Below, piece after piece: positions 35,101 to 43,310 of a DNA stretch of 64,000 nucleotides. The notes below the pieces were generated by a model. It had not been told where the DNA came from. It saw only the letters and a program-made list of their open reading frames with translations, and made no database searches. Source of the stretch: Amycolatopsis australiensis (lineage in GTDB: Bacteria; Actinomycetota; Actinomycetes; Mycobacteriales; Pseudonocardiaceae); the NCBI RefSeq assembly GCF_900119165.1, contig NZ_FPJG01000006.1:682001-746000 (forward strand), in the 5' to 3' direction. The translations under genes were made by a program, and so were the position numbers. Positions within the stretch are counted from its first letter, which is position 1; each line of letters begins with the position of its first letter.

Positions 35101-36630
35101 GGACTGGCCGTTGGCCAGCTTCAACGCCTCCGGCAGCACCGCCGTGCCGGGGCGGTCGGTCGCCAGCGGCGTCGCCAGCTTCAACCCCTCGGCGGTGAGG
35201 GTGTCCAGCAGCCGCGCCACCTGCGCCCCGTCAAGATCGCCGAGCTGATCCGGCAACGCATCGGAGATCGCGCGCGTCAGGTCCGGTGCCGTCCACCCGG
35301 CCTTTGTGGACTGCACGTCCGCGAGCGCGGTCTTGAGCACCTCCTCCGGCGAAAACGGCGTAGCCGCGCGCGGCTCGTGGGCGAGGTTCAGCACGTCGCG
35401 GGCGACGCCGGCGAGCCCGCCGGCGACCTCCGCGCGCAGCTCGCGGTCCCAGCGCTCCAACCGGGCCTCGACGGTCTCCCCGTCGTGGGACTTCGCCTTG
35501 CGGGTGGCGAAGGTGGCCTGCCGCTGCAGCCGGTCCAGTTCCAGCGAGGTCGGCTCCCGGTTGAACCGGGCCTCGAACTGCTCGACCAGCTTCGCCGTCT
35601 TGCGGGTGATCGCGCGGCGCCGCGAGCTGAACAGGTCCATCACCGGCTGCGCGATCCCCACGACCTCCCGCGAGCGGCCGTCCGGGCGGGTGGCGAACCG
35701 CACCCCCAGCGCACGGGCCAGGTGCTCCTCGGTGGTGCGCTCCCCCACCGCGGCGGCCGCGCCGCGGAACTTGTGGAGCCCGCGGGAATCCAGTGTCCGC
35801 CACTGCCCGTCGGCGCCCTGGACGCGGTTGAGGATCGCGTTGTGGATGTGCAGCTGCGGGTCGTGGTTGCGCGAGTCGTGCTGGAAGAACGACGCCACGA
35901 CCAGGTCGTGGGCGTCGATGAACCGGCCCGCAGCGCCGCCGTGATGCCCCACCCGCGAGTAGCCGGCGTGCTCGGCCAGGTAGTCCAGCGCCGCCCGGTT
36001 CCCGGCCCAGATCGCGTCCTCCACCGCGTCGCGGTGCGCCCGCCACGACTCCGCCGCCGCGGCGGCGTCGTCGCGCTGGCGGGCCAGCTCGGCCAGTTCG
36101 GCCGGGCTGGCGCCCGCTGCCGTCGCGGCGGCGAGCGCGTCCGAGATCCGTCCAGCCGTCCGCTGTGCGTTCACCTGCTGGGCTTCGAACGCCGCGTGCA
36201 ACACGGTGACGGACTTCTGGACGCTGAACGTGGCGTCCAAAAAGGCCACGTTCTTCCGCGCCCGCTTTCCCGCCTCCAGTCGAAGCTCGGCGCGGCGTTC
36301 AGCCGTCGCGCCCGGCTCGGCGTCCAACGCGGCGGCGTACAACTCGTCCTCCGTTGGATACTTCCGCCCGGTGTGCCCGAGAGTGGACGCCTCGCCCCAC
36401 CGCGCCGGATCCTTGAACGCCGGGTCCCGCGGGTCGACGAAACACTCGTAGACCGCAGTCATGTCCTGCTCGTCGACCAGCCCCGTCAGGCCCAGTTTCT
36501 CGGCGCCGCCGCCGTACCAGCGGCCCGGCGGCTCCCCCGCCGCGACCGCGCCCGTGTAGTAGTTCTCCCGGCCCTTCGCGACCTCCTCGGTCAGGTACTT
36601 CACCGAGTAGCCCGTGGAAATCGACAGCAT
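32167..36630 (-). CDS. MobF-family conjugative relaxase-helicase (TrwC/TraA-like)
   Basis: The 1487-residue protein begins MLSISTGYSVKYLTEEV, with the tandem catalytic tyrosines Y24-Y25 in RENYYTG. The metal-binding histidines H251, H261 and H263 are in FFQHDSRNHDPQLHIH. The C-terminal helicase has Walker A GPAGTGKS (586-593), VVVDESAMAN as Walker B, LLTGDHRQLAAVG and ALGYASTVHSAQGLTVD. The last 400 residues are Ala/Glu/Arg-rich coiled coil. It would nick the origin of transfer, stay bound to the 5' end and unwind DNA for export. A GGGGG ribosome site precedes the ATG, and two direct repeats lie immediately upstream. Confidence 0.95.
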   Translation of the reverse strand: MLSISTGYSVKYLTEEVAKGRENYYTGAVAAGEPPGRWYGGGAEKLGLTGLVDEQDMTAVYECFVDPRDPAFKDPARWGEASTLGHTGRKYPTEDELYAAALDAEPGATAERRAELRLEAGKRARKNVAFLDATFSVQKSVTVLHAAFEAQQVNAQRTAGRISDALAAATAAGASPAELAELARQRDDAAAAAESWRAHRDAVEDAIWAGNRAALDYLAEHAGYSRVGHHGGAAGRFIDAHDLVVASFFQHDSRNHDPQLHIHNAILNRVQGADGQWRTLDSRGLHKFRGAAAAVGERTTEEHLARALGVRFATRPDGRSREVVGIAQPVMDLFSSRRRAITRKTAKLVEQFEARFNREPTSLELDRLQRQATFATRKAKSHDGETVEARLERWDRELRAEVAGGLAGVARDVLNLAHEPRAATPFSPEEVLKTALADVQSTKAGWTAPDLTRAISDALPDQLGDLDGAQVARLLDTLTAEGLKLATPLATDRPGTAVLPEALKLANGQSAYDAPAGQLYATPEHVHTERALATATARRGAPALDGTMAEEFVAALAENGVELGADQAAAVRGVLSSGAAVESLVGPAGTGKSFVVGALAKAWQDPALWGGQARKVVGLASSQVATDVLAGEGLTARNIARWLNAQAKLAEGSTHPEHEAWRLNPGDLVVVDESAMANTADLAKIHHHVQQAGAKLLLTGDHRQLAAVGAGGGMELVADAGATYELTEVRRFAAEWERGASLRLRDGDETVLADYHKHGRIVDAGTREQAEAAAGRAWLADTLAGKHSILIVDTNEQAAQLCAELRNELVRLGRVAETGVPLGKQGTYAGAGDLIQARRNGWDLAGVEGNREVPINRKQYRVLDTREDGGLVVARVLGREDGVGEVLGERITLPGSYVAEHVALGYASTVHSAQGLTVDTSHAVVTESTGQEALYVGLTRGRRGNTAHVTTVAVPADAPDGATLEAVHRSPAAVLAGAFEGTGPQRSALAEAVEAAAETAAIRTPAELLADATELATAGRTARWLDELVEQGKLSENQRARIAAEDGGPTLARLLRRAELAGHDPRQVLDDAVTARSLSGARQLTNVIHHRITGAVSLDPVGDSYADSLPQVEDPQWAAYLRSLAETADARRNELGAQLAAEPPQWAIEAFGPVPERADERDAWVAKAGTVAAHRELTGHDDPAAALGPAPKAGQVEAYASWRSAWRALGRPESGRDELEMSDGQLLVRMRAWEREKTWGPKFVANELAGIHQALDARRRDAAMRRAEADAAADEAERDRLLQEAAEAEALAEVLAHRAAELESADEARALWYAHTAETRAAADRARAEIAARNLDTEPAPTVTAGEWLDAHNEHMAAEDAHREVTAEHDLADVVDERAGDLAAVNDDEDAAAEAGVAETAVADVRDVADAEAPVTESDEVRVASADETAESIERAQRALREIAARQVVEERHAAEEAQAAELHRRNISDAAAAAELADDDGAVSSR

Positions 36631-36854
36631 CCGAACCCCCTTTCAAGATCAACTCGCGGGCTTTGAAGATCAACAACGGCAGTCGCGTTCCCGCGCGCCG
36701 GCACCGGCGCAGCGGCCCATCGGATCGTGATGCCTAGGTGTGCATCTCTTCTTGGACTTGGTGAGTTGTTGCTGGGTGAGTGGCTGATGGTGGTCTGGGA
36801 CTGCTGTGGTGGCTGACTGAGTGGTTCTGCTGTGGTGCTGCTGGTGTGGATCAT
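36600..36854 (-). CDS. Possible translationally coupled small protein
   Basis: An 84-residue reading starts at an ATGA overlap with the DUF2637 gene stop and ends inside the relaxase start region. Its first 40 residues are Ser/Thr/Gln/Pro-rich low-complexity sequence, reflecting the CA-rich DNA. The overlap matches the habit of this operon, but composition argues for a leader rather than a protein. Low confidence. Confidence 0.22.
   Translation of the reverse strand: MIHTSSTTAEPLSQPPQQSQTTISHSPSNNSPSPRRDAHLGITIRWAAAPVPARGNATAVVDLQSPRVDLERGFGCCRFPRATR
36640..36674. repeat. Two 14-bp direct repeats spaced 21 bp before the relaxase gene
   Basis: CTTTCAAGATCAAC (36640-36653) and CTTTGAAGATCAAC (36661-36674) match at 13 of 14 positions and are spaced 21 bp, two helical turns. 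They end 10 bp from the relaxase start codon. They may be an autoregulatory operator or part of the relaxosome binding region. Confidence 0.6.
36675..36850. other. Strand-asymmetric CA-rich leader upstream of relaxase gene
   Basis: On the sense (minus) strand this stretch, especially 36730-36850, is rich in C and A and very poor in G, unlike everything around it. Such sequence stays unstructured as RNA or single-stranded DNA. It may be the relaxase mRNA leader or part of the transfer origin. No strong hairpin is evident in it. Confidence 0.45.
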
Positions 36855-37759
36855 GAGTGGGTGTTGCTGGTGGGAAGTTCGGTGATGAGCTGTAGGGGTG
36901 CGGGCTGTTCGCGGAGTTCCTGCAGGGCTGTTCCGGCGGTGCCGCGGGAGACTTCGGCGAGCTGCATCAGCTGATCGACGGTCGGGAGGTCGCCGTGCTG
37001 GGCCTGCCACCGACGGGCCGCCGCGCGCGCCCGGTCCCGCTTCGGCGACGGCGGCGGGCTGGCTGGACGCTCCGGCTTCGCCTCGGCCGCGCCGCGCTCC
37101 GCCGCGGCCGGCGGCTGGACGGATTCCGGCTCACGCGTTGTACGTTCAGCCCGCTCGACCGCGCTGGACGCGTCCAACGGGTCCAGCTGTACAGCGCCCG
37201 ACTGAACGGACCCGGACTGGACACCCGTGGACTGAACGGCCGCCCCGGCGGCCTCGTCGGTGGACGCGTCGGCGCGCTCGGCGACCGCCGGCACCCGCTC
37301 CCCCGTCGCCGCCGACCCGGCGGCCGCCGTGACCAGTCCGCCCTCGGCGGCGAGCATGAACAACAGGTGCGCCACGATCGCCGCCGCCACCGCCGGCCAC
37401 GCCCCCACGCCGAACCGCATCGCCGCGGGCAACCCCGCCGCCGAACTGGCCTCGGACACGCCACCGGCCAGATACACCGCCTGCGCCAAGCCCGACAGCC
37501 CAGCCGCGAGGATCACCACCGCCCACGCGTAGCAACGGCCACGCCTGGGCAACCGACCCGTCGACGCGTACGCCACGATCGCCAGCCCGTCGGTGATCAC
37601 CGGGTAAATCCACGCGATCAACGCCGGCACCTTCGCCGCCAGCACCACCTCGAACAACCCGTGGGCCGTGGCCGCCGCCGCGCCCAACGCCACCACCAGA
37701 CCCGGCGCCAGCGTCGCCAACGTCGCCCACCCCGACGACCTCGTCCGCTCGCCGCTCAT
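36851..37759 (-). CDS. DUF2637 membrane protein with C-terminal helix-turn-helix
   Basis: The 302-residue protein has four hydrophobic helices in the first 135 residues (LAPGLVVALGAAAATAHGLF, ALIAWIYPVITDGLAIVAY, WAVVILAAGLSGLAQAVYLA and AAIVAHLLFMLAAE), the DUF2637 arrangement of actinomycete elements. A repetitive Gln/Ser linker (VQSTGVQSGSVQSGAVQ) follows, then a basic helix-turn-helix (DLPTVDQLMQLAEVSRGTAG). Starts and stops overlap neighbours. DUF2637 proteins are linked to conjugative plasmids, but their role is not known. Confidence 0.85.
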   Translation of the reverse strand: MSGERTRSSGWATLATLAPGLVVALGAAAATAHGLFEVVLAAKVPALIAWIYPVITDGLAIVAYASTGRLPRRGRCYAWAVVILAAGLSGLAQAVYLAGGVSEASSAAGLPAAMRFGVGAWPAVAAAIVAHLLFMLAAEGGLVTAAAGSAATGERVPAVAERADASTDEAAGAAVQSTGVQSGSVQSGAVQLDPLDASSAVERAERTTREPESVQPPAAAERGAAEAKPERPASPPPSPKRDRARAAARRWQAQHGDLPTVDQLMQLAEVSRGTAGTALQELREQPAPLQLITELPTSNTHS

Positions 37760-38127
37760 GCCATCCCCCACTCGTCGGCCTCGCCGTCGTCGTCCGTGGC
37801 CACGCGGGCGCGCCGCGGGTAGTGCAGGTTGAGGCCGTCCTCGCCGACGTCCAGGCTGTCCACGCGCATCGCCTCGGCCGCGGCCCGCGCACGCCTCCGC
37901 TCGGTCTGCCGTGCCAGCACGGCGCCCTCGGCGTAGATCTCCAGGGCGATGTTCGCGACCGCGGTGTTCCCCGCGGTCAGCCGGTGCGCGGCCCCCTCGT
38001 TCAGCCCCAAGGCGATTGCCTGGTCGAACCGGTCGAACGCGTCGTAGATCAGCCGCCGCTGCGCGGCGTTCCTCATCAGCCGCCGCTGCTCGGCCACCAC
38101 CGTCTCGCGCTGCTGCGCCGTGCTCAT
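37756..38127 (-). CDS. Hypothetical helical protein of tra operon
   Basis: The 123-residue protein (MSTAQQRETVVAEQRRLMRN onward) is almost wholly alpha-helical in character and ends in an acidic tail (DDDGEADEWG). Both ends overlap neighbours by ATGA. No domain was recognised. It may be an accessory DNA-binding or coiled-coil subunit acting with the coupled DUF2637 protein (inference). Confidence 0.75.
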   Translation of the reverse strand: MSTAQQRETVVAEQRRLMRNAAQRRLIYDAFDRFDQAIALGLNEGAAHRLTAGNTAVANIALEIYAEGAVLARQTERRRARAAAEAMRVDSLDVGEDGLNLHYPRRARVATDDDGEADEWGMA

Positions 38128-40454
38128 GCCTGCACCCAGCCTTCGCTCTGCACGACGGCCTGCTCGGCCATCGCGTCCTCGGCGTTCCACCGCGCGCACC
38201 GCTCGCCCCGGGCGGTGTCCTCGTCCTCGCGCCCCGCGCGCTGCACCGCCGACTCGGCGGCCGTGACCGCCTGCCCGCACTCGGCCACCTGCGCACCCAG
38301 CGGCGCTTCCTCGCCCAGAACCTCGTCGATCCGGCCCAGCACCTCGTCGGCGCGCGCAGGCATCGCGACGTCGCCGCGGCCGGCGTCGAGGCGACCGGGC
38401 CGCCGCGGGCCGCTCGGGCCCGGGTCGGTCAGGTTCCGCGCGATCCAGCTGTCCGGCTCGGGCCGGCGTTCCGGCACCTCGCCGCCCGTGCTCGCGTCGG
38501 CGTCGAGCTGCGCGAGCCGCCGGCGGGCGGCGGGGACCTGGTAGTTCCAGAACGTGTCGCTGCTGTCGTGTTCCTGCTCGTTGCAGGTGCCGCATTGGCT
38601 GACGTCGATGTGGCAGCCGCGCATGTGCCGGTCCAGGGCTTCCGCGTTGCGCAGGACCTCGCGCGCGTCGTCGGCGGTGTAGGACTCGACCCACCCCTCC
38701 AGCAGAGCGGCTTCCTCCGCGCGGTACTCGGCCGCATCCCGATCCATGTCCGCGTCGACCAGCCGGGACAGCTGCTCCGGGGTCACCCCGACCCGGGCCA
38801 GGTCCTCGTCGGTGAACGCGCCGTCACCGAGGCTGTCCACGGCGGCACGCACCCGCTCCAGTTCGTCGTACTCGGCCATGTCCCCCGGCCCAGCGGCGTG
38901 TTCGTGTTCGGCGTCCAGTTGCGCCTGCTCTTCCGCGCCGACACGCTCGGCCTGTTCGCGGGTGACCCGGTTGAAGTCGTCCCGGGTGATCCCGGCCTGC
39001 TCCAGGTCGGCGTCGGTGACCACGCCGGCGGGCAGCGAGTTCACCGCGGCCTGCACCCGGGCCGGGTCCGTCTCCAACCCCGTCGCGTCGTACACCGGCG
39101 CTGCGGCCTCGACGTCCGCGGCGCCGCGCGCGGACAGGTTGCGGTCGATCCAGCTGCCCGGCTCCGGCACGCGCTCCGGCACCTCGGGCCCGGGCGCGTC
39201 CTCGACGGTGTCGTAGTCGGCCGGATCCCAGCCCGCGGCGTTGCCGGTCACGGTGAACACCTCGCCCGTGCGGCGATCGCGGACCACGTCACCCAGCTGG
39301 AAGGTGTCGATCGCCCCGGAGGCGGCCTGCGGGGCCGGGTACTCGGCGAGCGCGGCCGCGATCTGCTGCGCGGTTTCGGCGCTCACGCGCGGGGTGTACC
39401 GGTCGGCAGTGCCGGTCACCGCGGCACTGCGCGCCGCCTCGTTGCCCATGCCATCGTCGACGTGGCGGCGGTACTCGGCGATGGTGTCGGCGGCCAGGCC
39501 GGTCTCGTCCTGGCTCGCGTCGACCGCGCGCGCGGCGGCCTCGTCGTGGCTCCAGCCCTCACCGATCAGCTGCACGAATCGGCCCAGCGCGTCGTCGGCG
39601 ATGTCGTAATTGCGCAACGCATCCTCGGCCGGCATCAGCTCGGCCGGGTTGATCACCACCACCTCGACGTCCTCGCCAGCCGCCGCCGGCCGGGCGTGCT
39701 CGTCGTTGCTGTTCACTGCAGCTCCCATCCCTCGCTCGTGCTGGTCCTGTGCGTGGAGATCACCGGCCGAGCTGTCGGCGGCGGCCGCGAGACCGCGTTC
39801 GGTGATGACGTGGCGCGCGAGATCGCGGACGTCGTTGGGGTCTTCCATGTCGCCGCGGCGCACCAGGCCCCACAGGTGGCCCGCGTCGCAGTCGCGCACC
39901 GACAAGCGGTCAATGGAGGCGGCGCTGCCGTCGCTCCAGGCGAGCCGCACCTCGTCCTCGGGGCGGGCGCCGTGGGCGTCCACCAACATGCCGTCCGGCC
40001 GCCGCACCAGGTAGTGCAACTCGTCCCCGTCGAATTCCAGCTGCACCAGCGGCCAGCCGGTCTCCTCGTGCAAGGCCAAGGCAAGCCCGTGGCAGTAGCC
40101 GTAGTCGAATACGTCCTCGACCGACTCGAACCCCTCCGGGACGACCGGGCGAGCATCGGCCGCGCCGCTCGCGGTCGACGCTTCCCACCGTTCTTCCGCA
40201 TCATGCGACGGATGCGGAACGGCCTGGTCAACCGACCAGAGGATGGCCGAGAGCCTGTCCATTCCGGCGTCGAGGTTCTTCCTGTACACCGCGACCGCGC
40301 GTTCGGCGAGTGCCGCGTCCTCGACCCCGGCGACGGCTTCCGCGCCCGCGGTCGCGTGGTCGATTCCCTTGCGGTGCAACATCTTGTAGCGCTGGATCAC
40401 GTCCAAAGCGATGTTCCGGTCGTCCAGCCAGTTGAGATTCCTCGGGGTGGTCAC
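38124..40454 (-). CDS. Large protein of unknown function with a papain-like Cys-His-Asp set
   Basis: The 776-residue protein has an N-terminal helical region. FDYGYCHGLALALHEETGWP (C121), DELHYLVRRPDGMLVDAHGA (H147, D159) follows, spaced like the triad of papain-like peptidases or deamidases. Several UBA/helix-like DAAEAR-type repeats then follow. CHIDVSQCGTCNEQEHD, a possible zinc site, lies near residue 660. The last 55 residues (ERCARWNAEDAMAEQAV and EGWVQA) resemble the end of the adjacent 614-residue protein. The start overlaps the previous stop (GTGA). Function is unknown. Possible roles are an effector carried with the DNA or a transfer-surface component (speculation). Confidence 0.72.
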   Translation of the reverse strand: MTTPRNLNWLDDRNIALDVIQRYKMLHRKGIDHATAGAEAVAGVEDAALAERAVAVYRKNLDAGMDRLSAILWSVDQAVPHPSHDAEERWEASTASGAADARPVVPEGFESVEDVFDYGYCHGLALALHEETGWPLVQLEFDGDELHYLVRRPDGMLVDAHGARPEDEVRLAWSDGSAASIDRLSVRDCDAGHLWGLVRRGDMEDPNDVRDLARHVITERGLAAAADSSAGDLHAQDQHERGMGAAVNSNDEHARPAAAGEDVEVVVINPAELMPAEDALRNYDIADDALGRFVQLIGEGWSHDEAAARAVDASQDETGLAADTIAEYRRHVDDGMGNEAARSAAVTGTADRYTPRVSAETAQQIAAALAEYPAPQAASGAIDTFQLGDVVRDRRTGEVFTVTGNAAGWDPADYDTVEDAPGPEVPERVPEPGSWIDRNLSARGAADVEAAAPVYDATGLETDPARVQAAVNSLPAGVVTDADLEQAGITRDDFNRVTREQAERVGAEEQAQLDAEHEHAAGPGDMAEYDELERVRAAVDSLGDGAFTDEDLARVGVTPEQLSRLVDADMDRDAAEYRAEEAALLEGWVESYTADDAREVLRNAEALDRHMRGCHIDVSQCGTCNEQEHDSSDTFWNYQVPAARRRLAQLDADASTGGEVPERRPEPDSWIARNLTDPGPSGPRRPGRLDAGRGDVAMPARADEVLGRIDEVLGEEAPLGAQVAECGQAVTAAESAVQRAGREDEDTARGERCARWNAEDAMAEQAVVQSEGWVQA

Positions 40455-42295
40455 TGCTGTTCCCACCCTTCGGTGTCGTTGTCGACTGCCTCGGCGGCCT
40501 GGTCCTCGGTGTTCCAGCGGGCGCACCGCTCGGCGCGTTCGCTGTCCTCATCGGCGGTGCCCCTGCAGGTGGCTGCGGCGGCTTCGGCCGCGGCGACCTC
40601 GGCGCCGCTCTCGGCCACTCGTTGCCCCAGCGAGGCCACGTCGTGCTGGTGGTCGATCCCTTCCGCGTCCGCGGTGACCGGGCTGCTGTCGGAGGCGGTG
40701 CCGAGTGAGTCCGGCTGGGTGGTGCTGCGCTGCGGGGTGAAGAGTTCGGCGGTGTCCAGCGCGGTCAGCGCGATGGCGGTGTCGTGGTCGAAACCGTCGT
40801 CGCAGCGGGCGATGAAGGTGTCCAGCGCTGCGGTGACCATGTCGCGGTCGTCGGGGCGGCAGGCGTCGAGAACCCAGGTTCGGGCCGTCTCGAGCTTCTC
40901 GCCGTGCCCGCAGTGCCGCGCGAACTGCGCGAGAGCCGTCTCGACGGCGTCGTAGTTGCCGTCGAACAGCTGCAGCTCGTGGTTCTCATCAAGCGGGTCC
41001 GCGGCGTCCGGTTCGTGCCCCTTGTCGGTGGCTTGGACTGCCTCGTCTTCGCTGGCGTCGCGCGGTGGCTCCAGCTGGTGCTGCAGCTCGCGGACCACTG
41101 TGTCCGCGGCGTGCAGAACGTTGAAGTCGTTGGCCGCGCGGACCTGGGCGGCGTGTTCGGCGGTGTCGGCGGCAGCCAGCAACCCGGCGGTGTCAGCATC
41201 CAGGCCGTGGCGGGTCAGCCACTCGAACCGGCGTACCGCCTCGCCTTCCAGCCCACTCGGCTCGGCGGGGACCGTGCCCGGGGTGTGGGCGGCCAGTGCC
41301 GCCTCGGCGGCCACGTGGGCGTCGTCGAATCCGAGCATGTCCTGGTGGTCCGGAATGGTCCCGCGGTAGCGGGCGCCGTAGCGGACGGTGGCGACCGCGG
41401 CCGCCCATGCGTCCGCCTCGGCGATGTCTTCGGGGGCACCGTTGCGGACGCGGGCGACGAACCCGCCGATCGCGTGCAGTGCCACCGGATCCCCGCCCGC
41501 CGCGGTCGCCGTGGCGGTGTCGGTGTCCACGCCGGCGTTGCGCAGGGACAGGAACTGCCCGATCGCCGCGTCAGCGACCGTGCCGGCCACCGCCGCGTCC
41601 CGGGCCGTCGTGAGGTCCGCTTCGGAGCGTTCGACGTCGTCGGCGAACTGCGCGACCGCGCCGTACACCCCGGGGCCGTCGCCGGCCAGCTCCAGCGCGT
41701 CCAGGTGCTCGACGCCCTCGGCCCGCGCAGCCAGGTAGGCGTCGATCCCGGCCTGCACCTGCGGCGCGACGATGCTGTGCCGGGCACCGGTCTCCCGGAC
41801 TCCGGCCAGCTCGACCCCGTCCGGGATCACCGTGCCGTCGTCGAAGGCGACCATTACCGGCGCCGCGAGCGGGCCCTCGCCGTAGCCGTCGCCGCGCCAC
41901 CCCACGATCGCCTCGCGGAAGTCGGCCAGCGCGGTGTCTTCACCACGGCCGGCGGCGACCTGGTCGGCCAGCACGCCGACGGCGTCGAACACCGCTTGGG
42001 CCTGCTCCCCGGCTCCGGCCTGCTGGCGCATCACCACCGCGGCCGCGGCCTGCGCCGCGACCTCGGCCGCCGCCTCGGGCGAGATGCCGTGCCCGGTCAG
42101 CCGGAGGAACAACCCGACCGCCGTCGACCCGACCGGCGGGGCCTGGCTCACCAGCTCCCGGATCTCCCGCTCGGTGAGGCCGTCTTCGGTGCGCCACCTC
42201 TCGTACTGCGCCAGCGTCCGGTCCGCGCAGCGTTCCAGGTCGGCGTAGTGGTGGGCGCGTTCGTACAGCGCCCGCGTCACCAGGTCCTCGGTCAT
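40451..42295 (-). CDS. Large protein of unknown function sharing a C-terminal module
   Basis: The 614-residue protein is helical, with repeated segments of alternating Ala-rich helices and DxDTAxA motifs (VDTDTATATAAGGDP, LDADTAGLLAAADTAEHA and FDHDTAIALTALDTAE). These suggest an internal repeat of about 90 residues. The C-terminus (ERAERCARWNTEDQAAEAVD and EGWEQQ) is clearly related to that of the 776-residue protein. ATGA and GTGA overlaps join it to both neighbours. No named family was recognised. The shared tail may be a recognition signal for a common partner such as the coupling protein. Confidence 0.72.
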   Translation of the reverse strand: MTEDLVTRALYERAHHYADLERCADRTLAQYERWRTEDGLTEREIRELVSQAPPVGSTAVGLFLRLTGHGISPEAAAEVAAQAAAAVVMRQQAGAGEQAQAVFDAVGVLADQVAAGRGEDTALADFREAIVGWRGDGYGEGPLAAPVMVAFDDGTVIPDGVELAGVRETGARHSIVAPQVQAGIDAYLAARAEGVEHLDALELAGDGPGVYGAVAQFADDVERSEADLTTARDAAVAGTVADAAIGQFLSLRNAGVDTDTATATAAGGDPVALHAIGGFVARVRNGAPEDIAEADAWAAAVATVRYGARYRGTIPDHQDMLGFDDAHVAAEAALAAHTPGTVPAEPSGLEGEAVRRFEWLTRHGLDADTAGLLAAADTAEHAAQVRAANDFNVLHAADTVVRELQHQLEPPRDASEDEAVQATDKGHEPDAADPLDENHELQLFDGNYDAVETALAQFARHCGHGEKLETARTWVLDACRPDDRDMVTAALDTFIARCDDGFDHDTAIALTALDTAELFTPQRSTTQPDSLGTASDSSPVTADAEGIDHQHDVASLGQRVAESGAEVAAAEAAAATCRGTADEDSERAERCARWNTEDQAAEAVDNDTEGWEQQ

Positions 42296-43071
42296 CGCCG
42301 ACCACCCCCGCTGCGGCGGCGGGCGGCCTCGGCCGCGCGGGCGTCCGCGACAACCTCGGCGTCCGGCTCGGGCGCCGTGCTGGTGCGGGCGGTGCCCCAC
42401 CACGCGGCGATCGGGGCCAGTGCGGCACCGGAGGGCACCTGCGGGCCCGGGCGGTGTCGTTCGCCGCCGTCCTGGTGGTTCTCCAGCGAGCAGTTCGCGG
42501 TCGCGGCCTTGATCCGCTTCACCACACCCGGGCGGTAACGGTCGTGCCAGTCCGCGGCCCGCGCCACGGTCGCGTCGGCGTCCACATAGGCCGTCAGCCA
42601 CGACCGCATCAGCCACACCAGTTCCTCAACCACGTCCGGGTGCCAGCACCAGCACTCCGGCAGCACGGCGTCGGAGTAGCGCAGGAACACCCGCACCAGC
42701 CAGACCGACAGGTCCGACAGCACTTCCTGGGCCAGCTCGGCCGGATCACGATCGACCTCCTGCCCGTCGGGCAGGTCCAGCCACGACAGCGGCCGGGTCC
42801 GGCCGCCCTCGTCATCCGGGTTCACCTGCTCCGCCAGGGTTTTCACGACCTTGGCCAGCCGCTTGACCTGCTCGGGCAGCGGCGCGACCTCATCGCGCAG
42901 CTGCTGCACCTGCTTCGGCAGCGGCGTCACCGCCTCCATCGCCGCCCGCAACCCCTCCACTTCGCGGGCCAGGCCGGCGACCGCCGTGCTGCTCGCGCAG
43001 CCGGGATGCGGCTGCCCGGCCCCGGCGCCGTTGGCGGCCGGGTTCGTCGGCGTTCCGTTGCTGTCGCTCAT
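42292..43071 (-). CDS. DUF4913 family protein
   Basis: The 259-residue protein has a coiled-coil stretch (residues 30-85, with the repeated PLPxQVxxL pattern). The DUF4913-like domain follows (VLPECWCWHPDVVEELVWLM, then VARAADWHDRYRPGVVKRIK and ANCSLENH). It ends in an Ala/Arg-rich tail. DUF4913 proteins are common on actinomycete integrative elements, and their role is unknown. The stop overlaps the next start, and its own start is 2 bp after the previous stop. Confidence 0.82.
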   Translation of the reverse strand: MSDSNGTPTNPAANGAGAGQPHPGCASSTAVAGLAREVEGLRAAMEAVTPLPKQVQQLRDEVAPLPEQVKRLAKVVKTLAEQVNPDDEGGRTRPLSWLDLPDGQEVDRDPAELAQEVLSDLSVWLVRVFLRYSDAVLPECWCWHPDVVEELVWLMRSWLTAYVDADATVARAADWHDRYRPGVVKRIKAATANCSLENHQDGGERHRPGPQVPSGAALAPIAAWWGTARTSTAPEPDAEVVADARAAEAARRRSGGGRR

Positions 43072-43073
43072 GA

Positions 43074-43310
43074 TCAGGCCACCTCCACCAGGTCGTAGCG
43101 GGCGTGCAGTTCGGTCCAGCTGGCGTGATGCCGGCCGTCGGCGGTCTGGTAGGTCCCGTCCGGCCTGGGCTCCCAGCGGCGCATCAGGTCATCGCGCACC
43201 GGCGGGTGATCGGCCGGTTCCCGGGTCGGCGCGGCGAGCCCGGCGACCAGCCACACCCGCGGCCGGCCATCCGTGCCCGCGTCCTCCGTCGGGTTCGTTT
43301 CCGGGTTCAC
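43074..43310 (-). CDS. Small hypothetical protein of tra operon
   Basis: The 78-residue protein has a strand VWLVAGLAAP and a C-terminal RPDGTYQTADGRHHASWTEL motif followed by HARYDLVEVA. This C-terminal motif is seen in small proteins of actinophages and plasmids, from my memory of the pattern. The GTG start overlaps the SsgA-like gene's stop (GTGA). Confidence 0.7.
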   Translation of the reverse strand: MNPETNPTEDAGTDGRPRVWLVAGLAAPTREPADHPPVRDDLMRRWEPRPDGTYQTADGRHHASWTELHARYDLVEVA

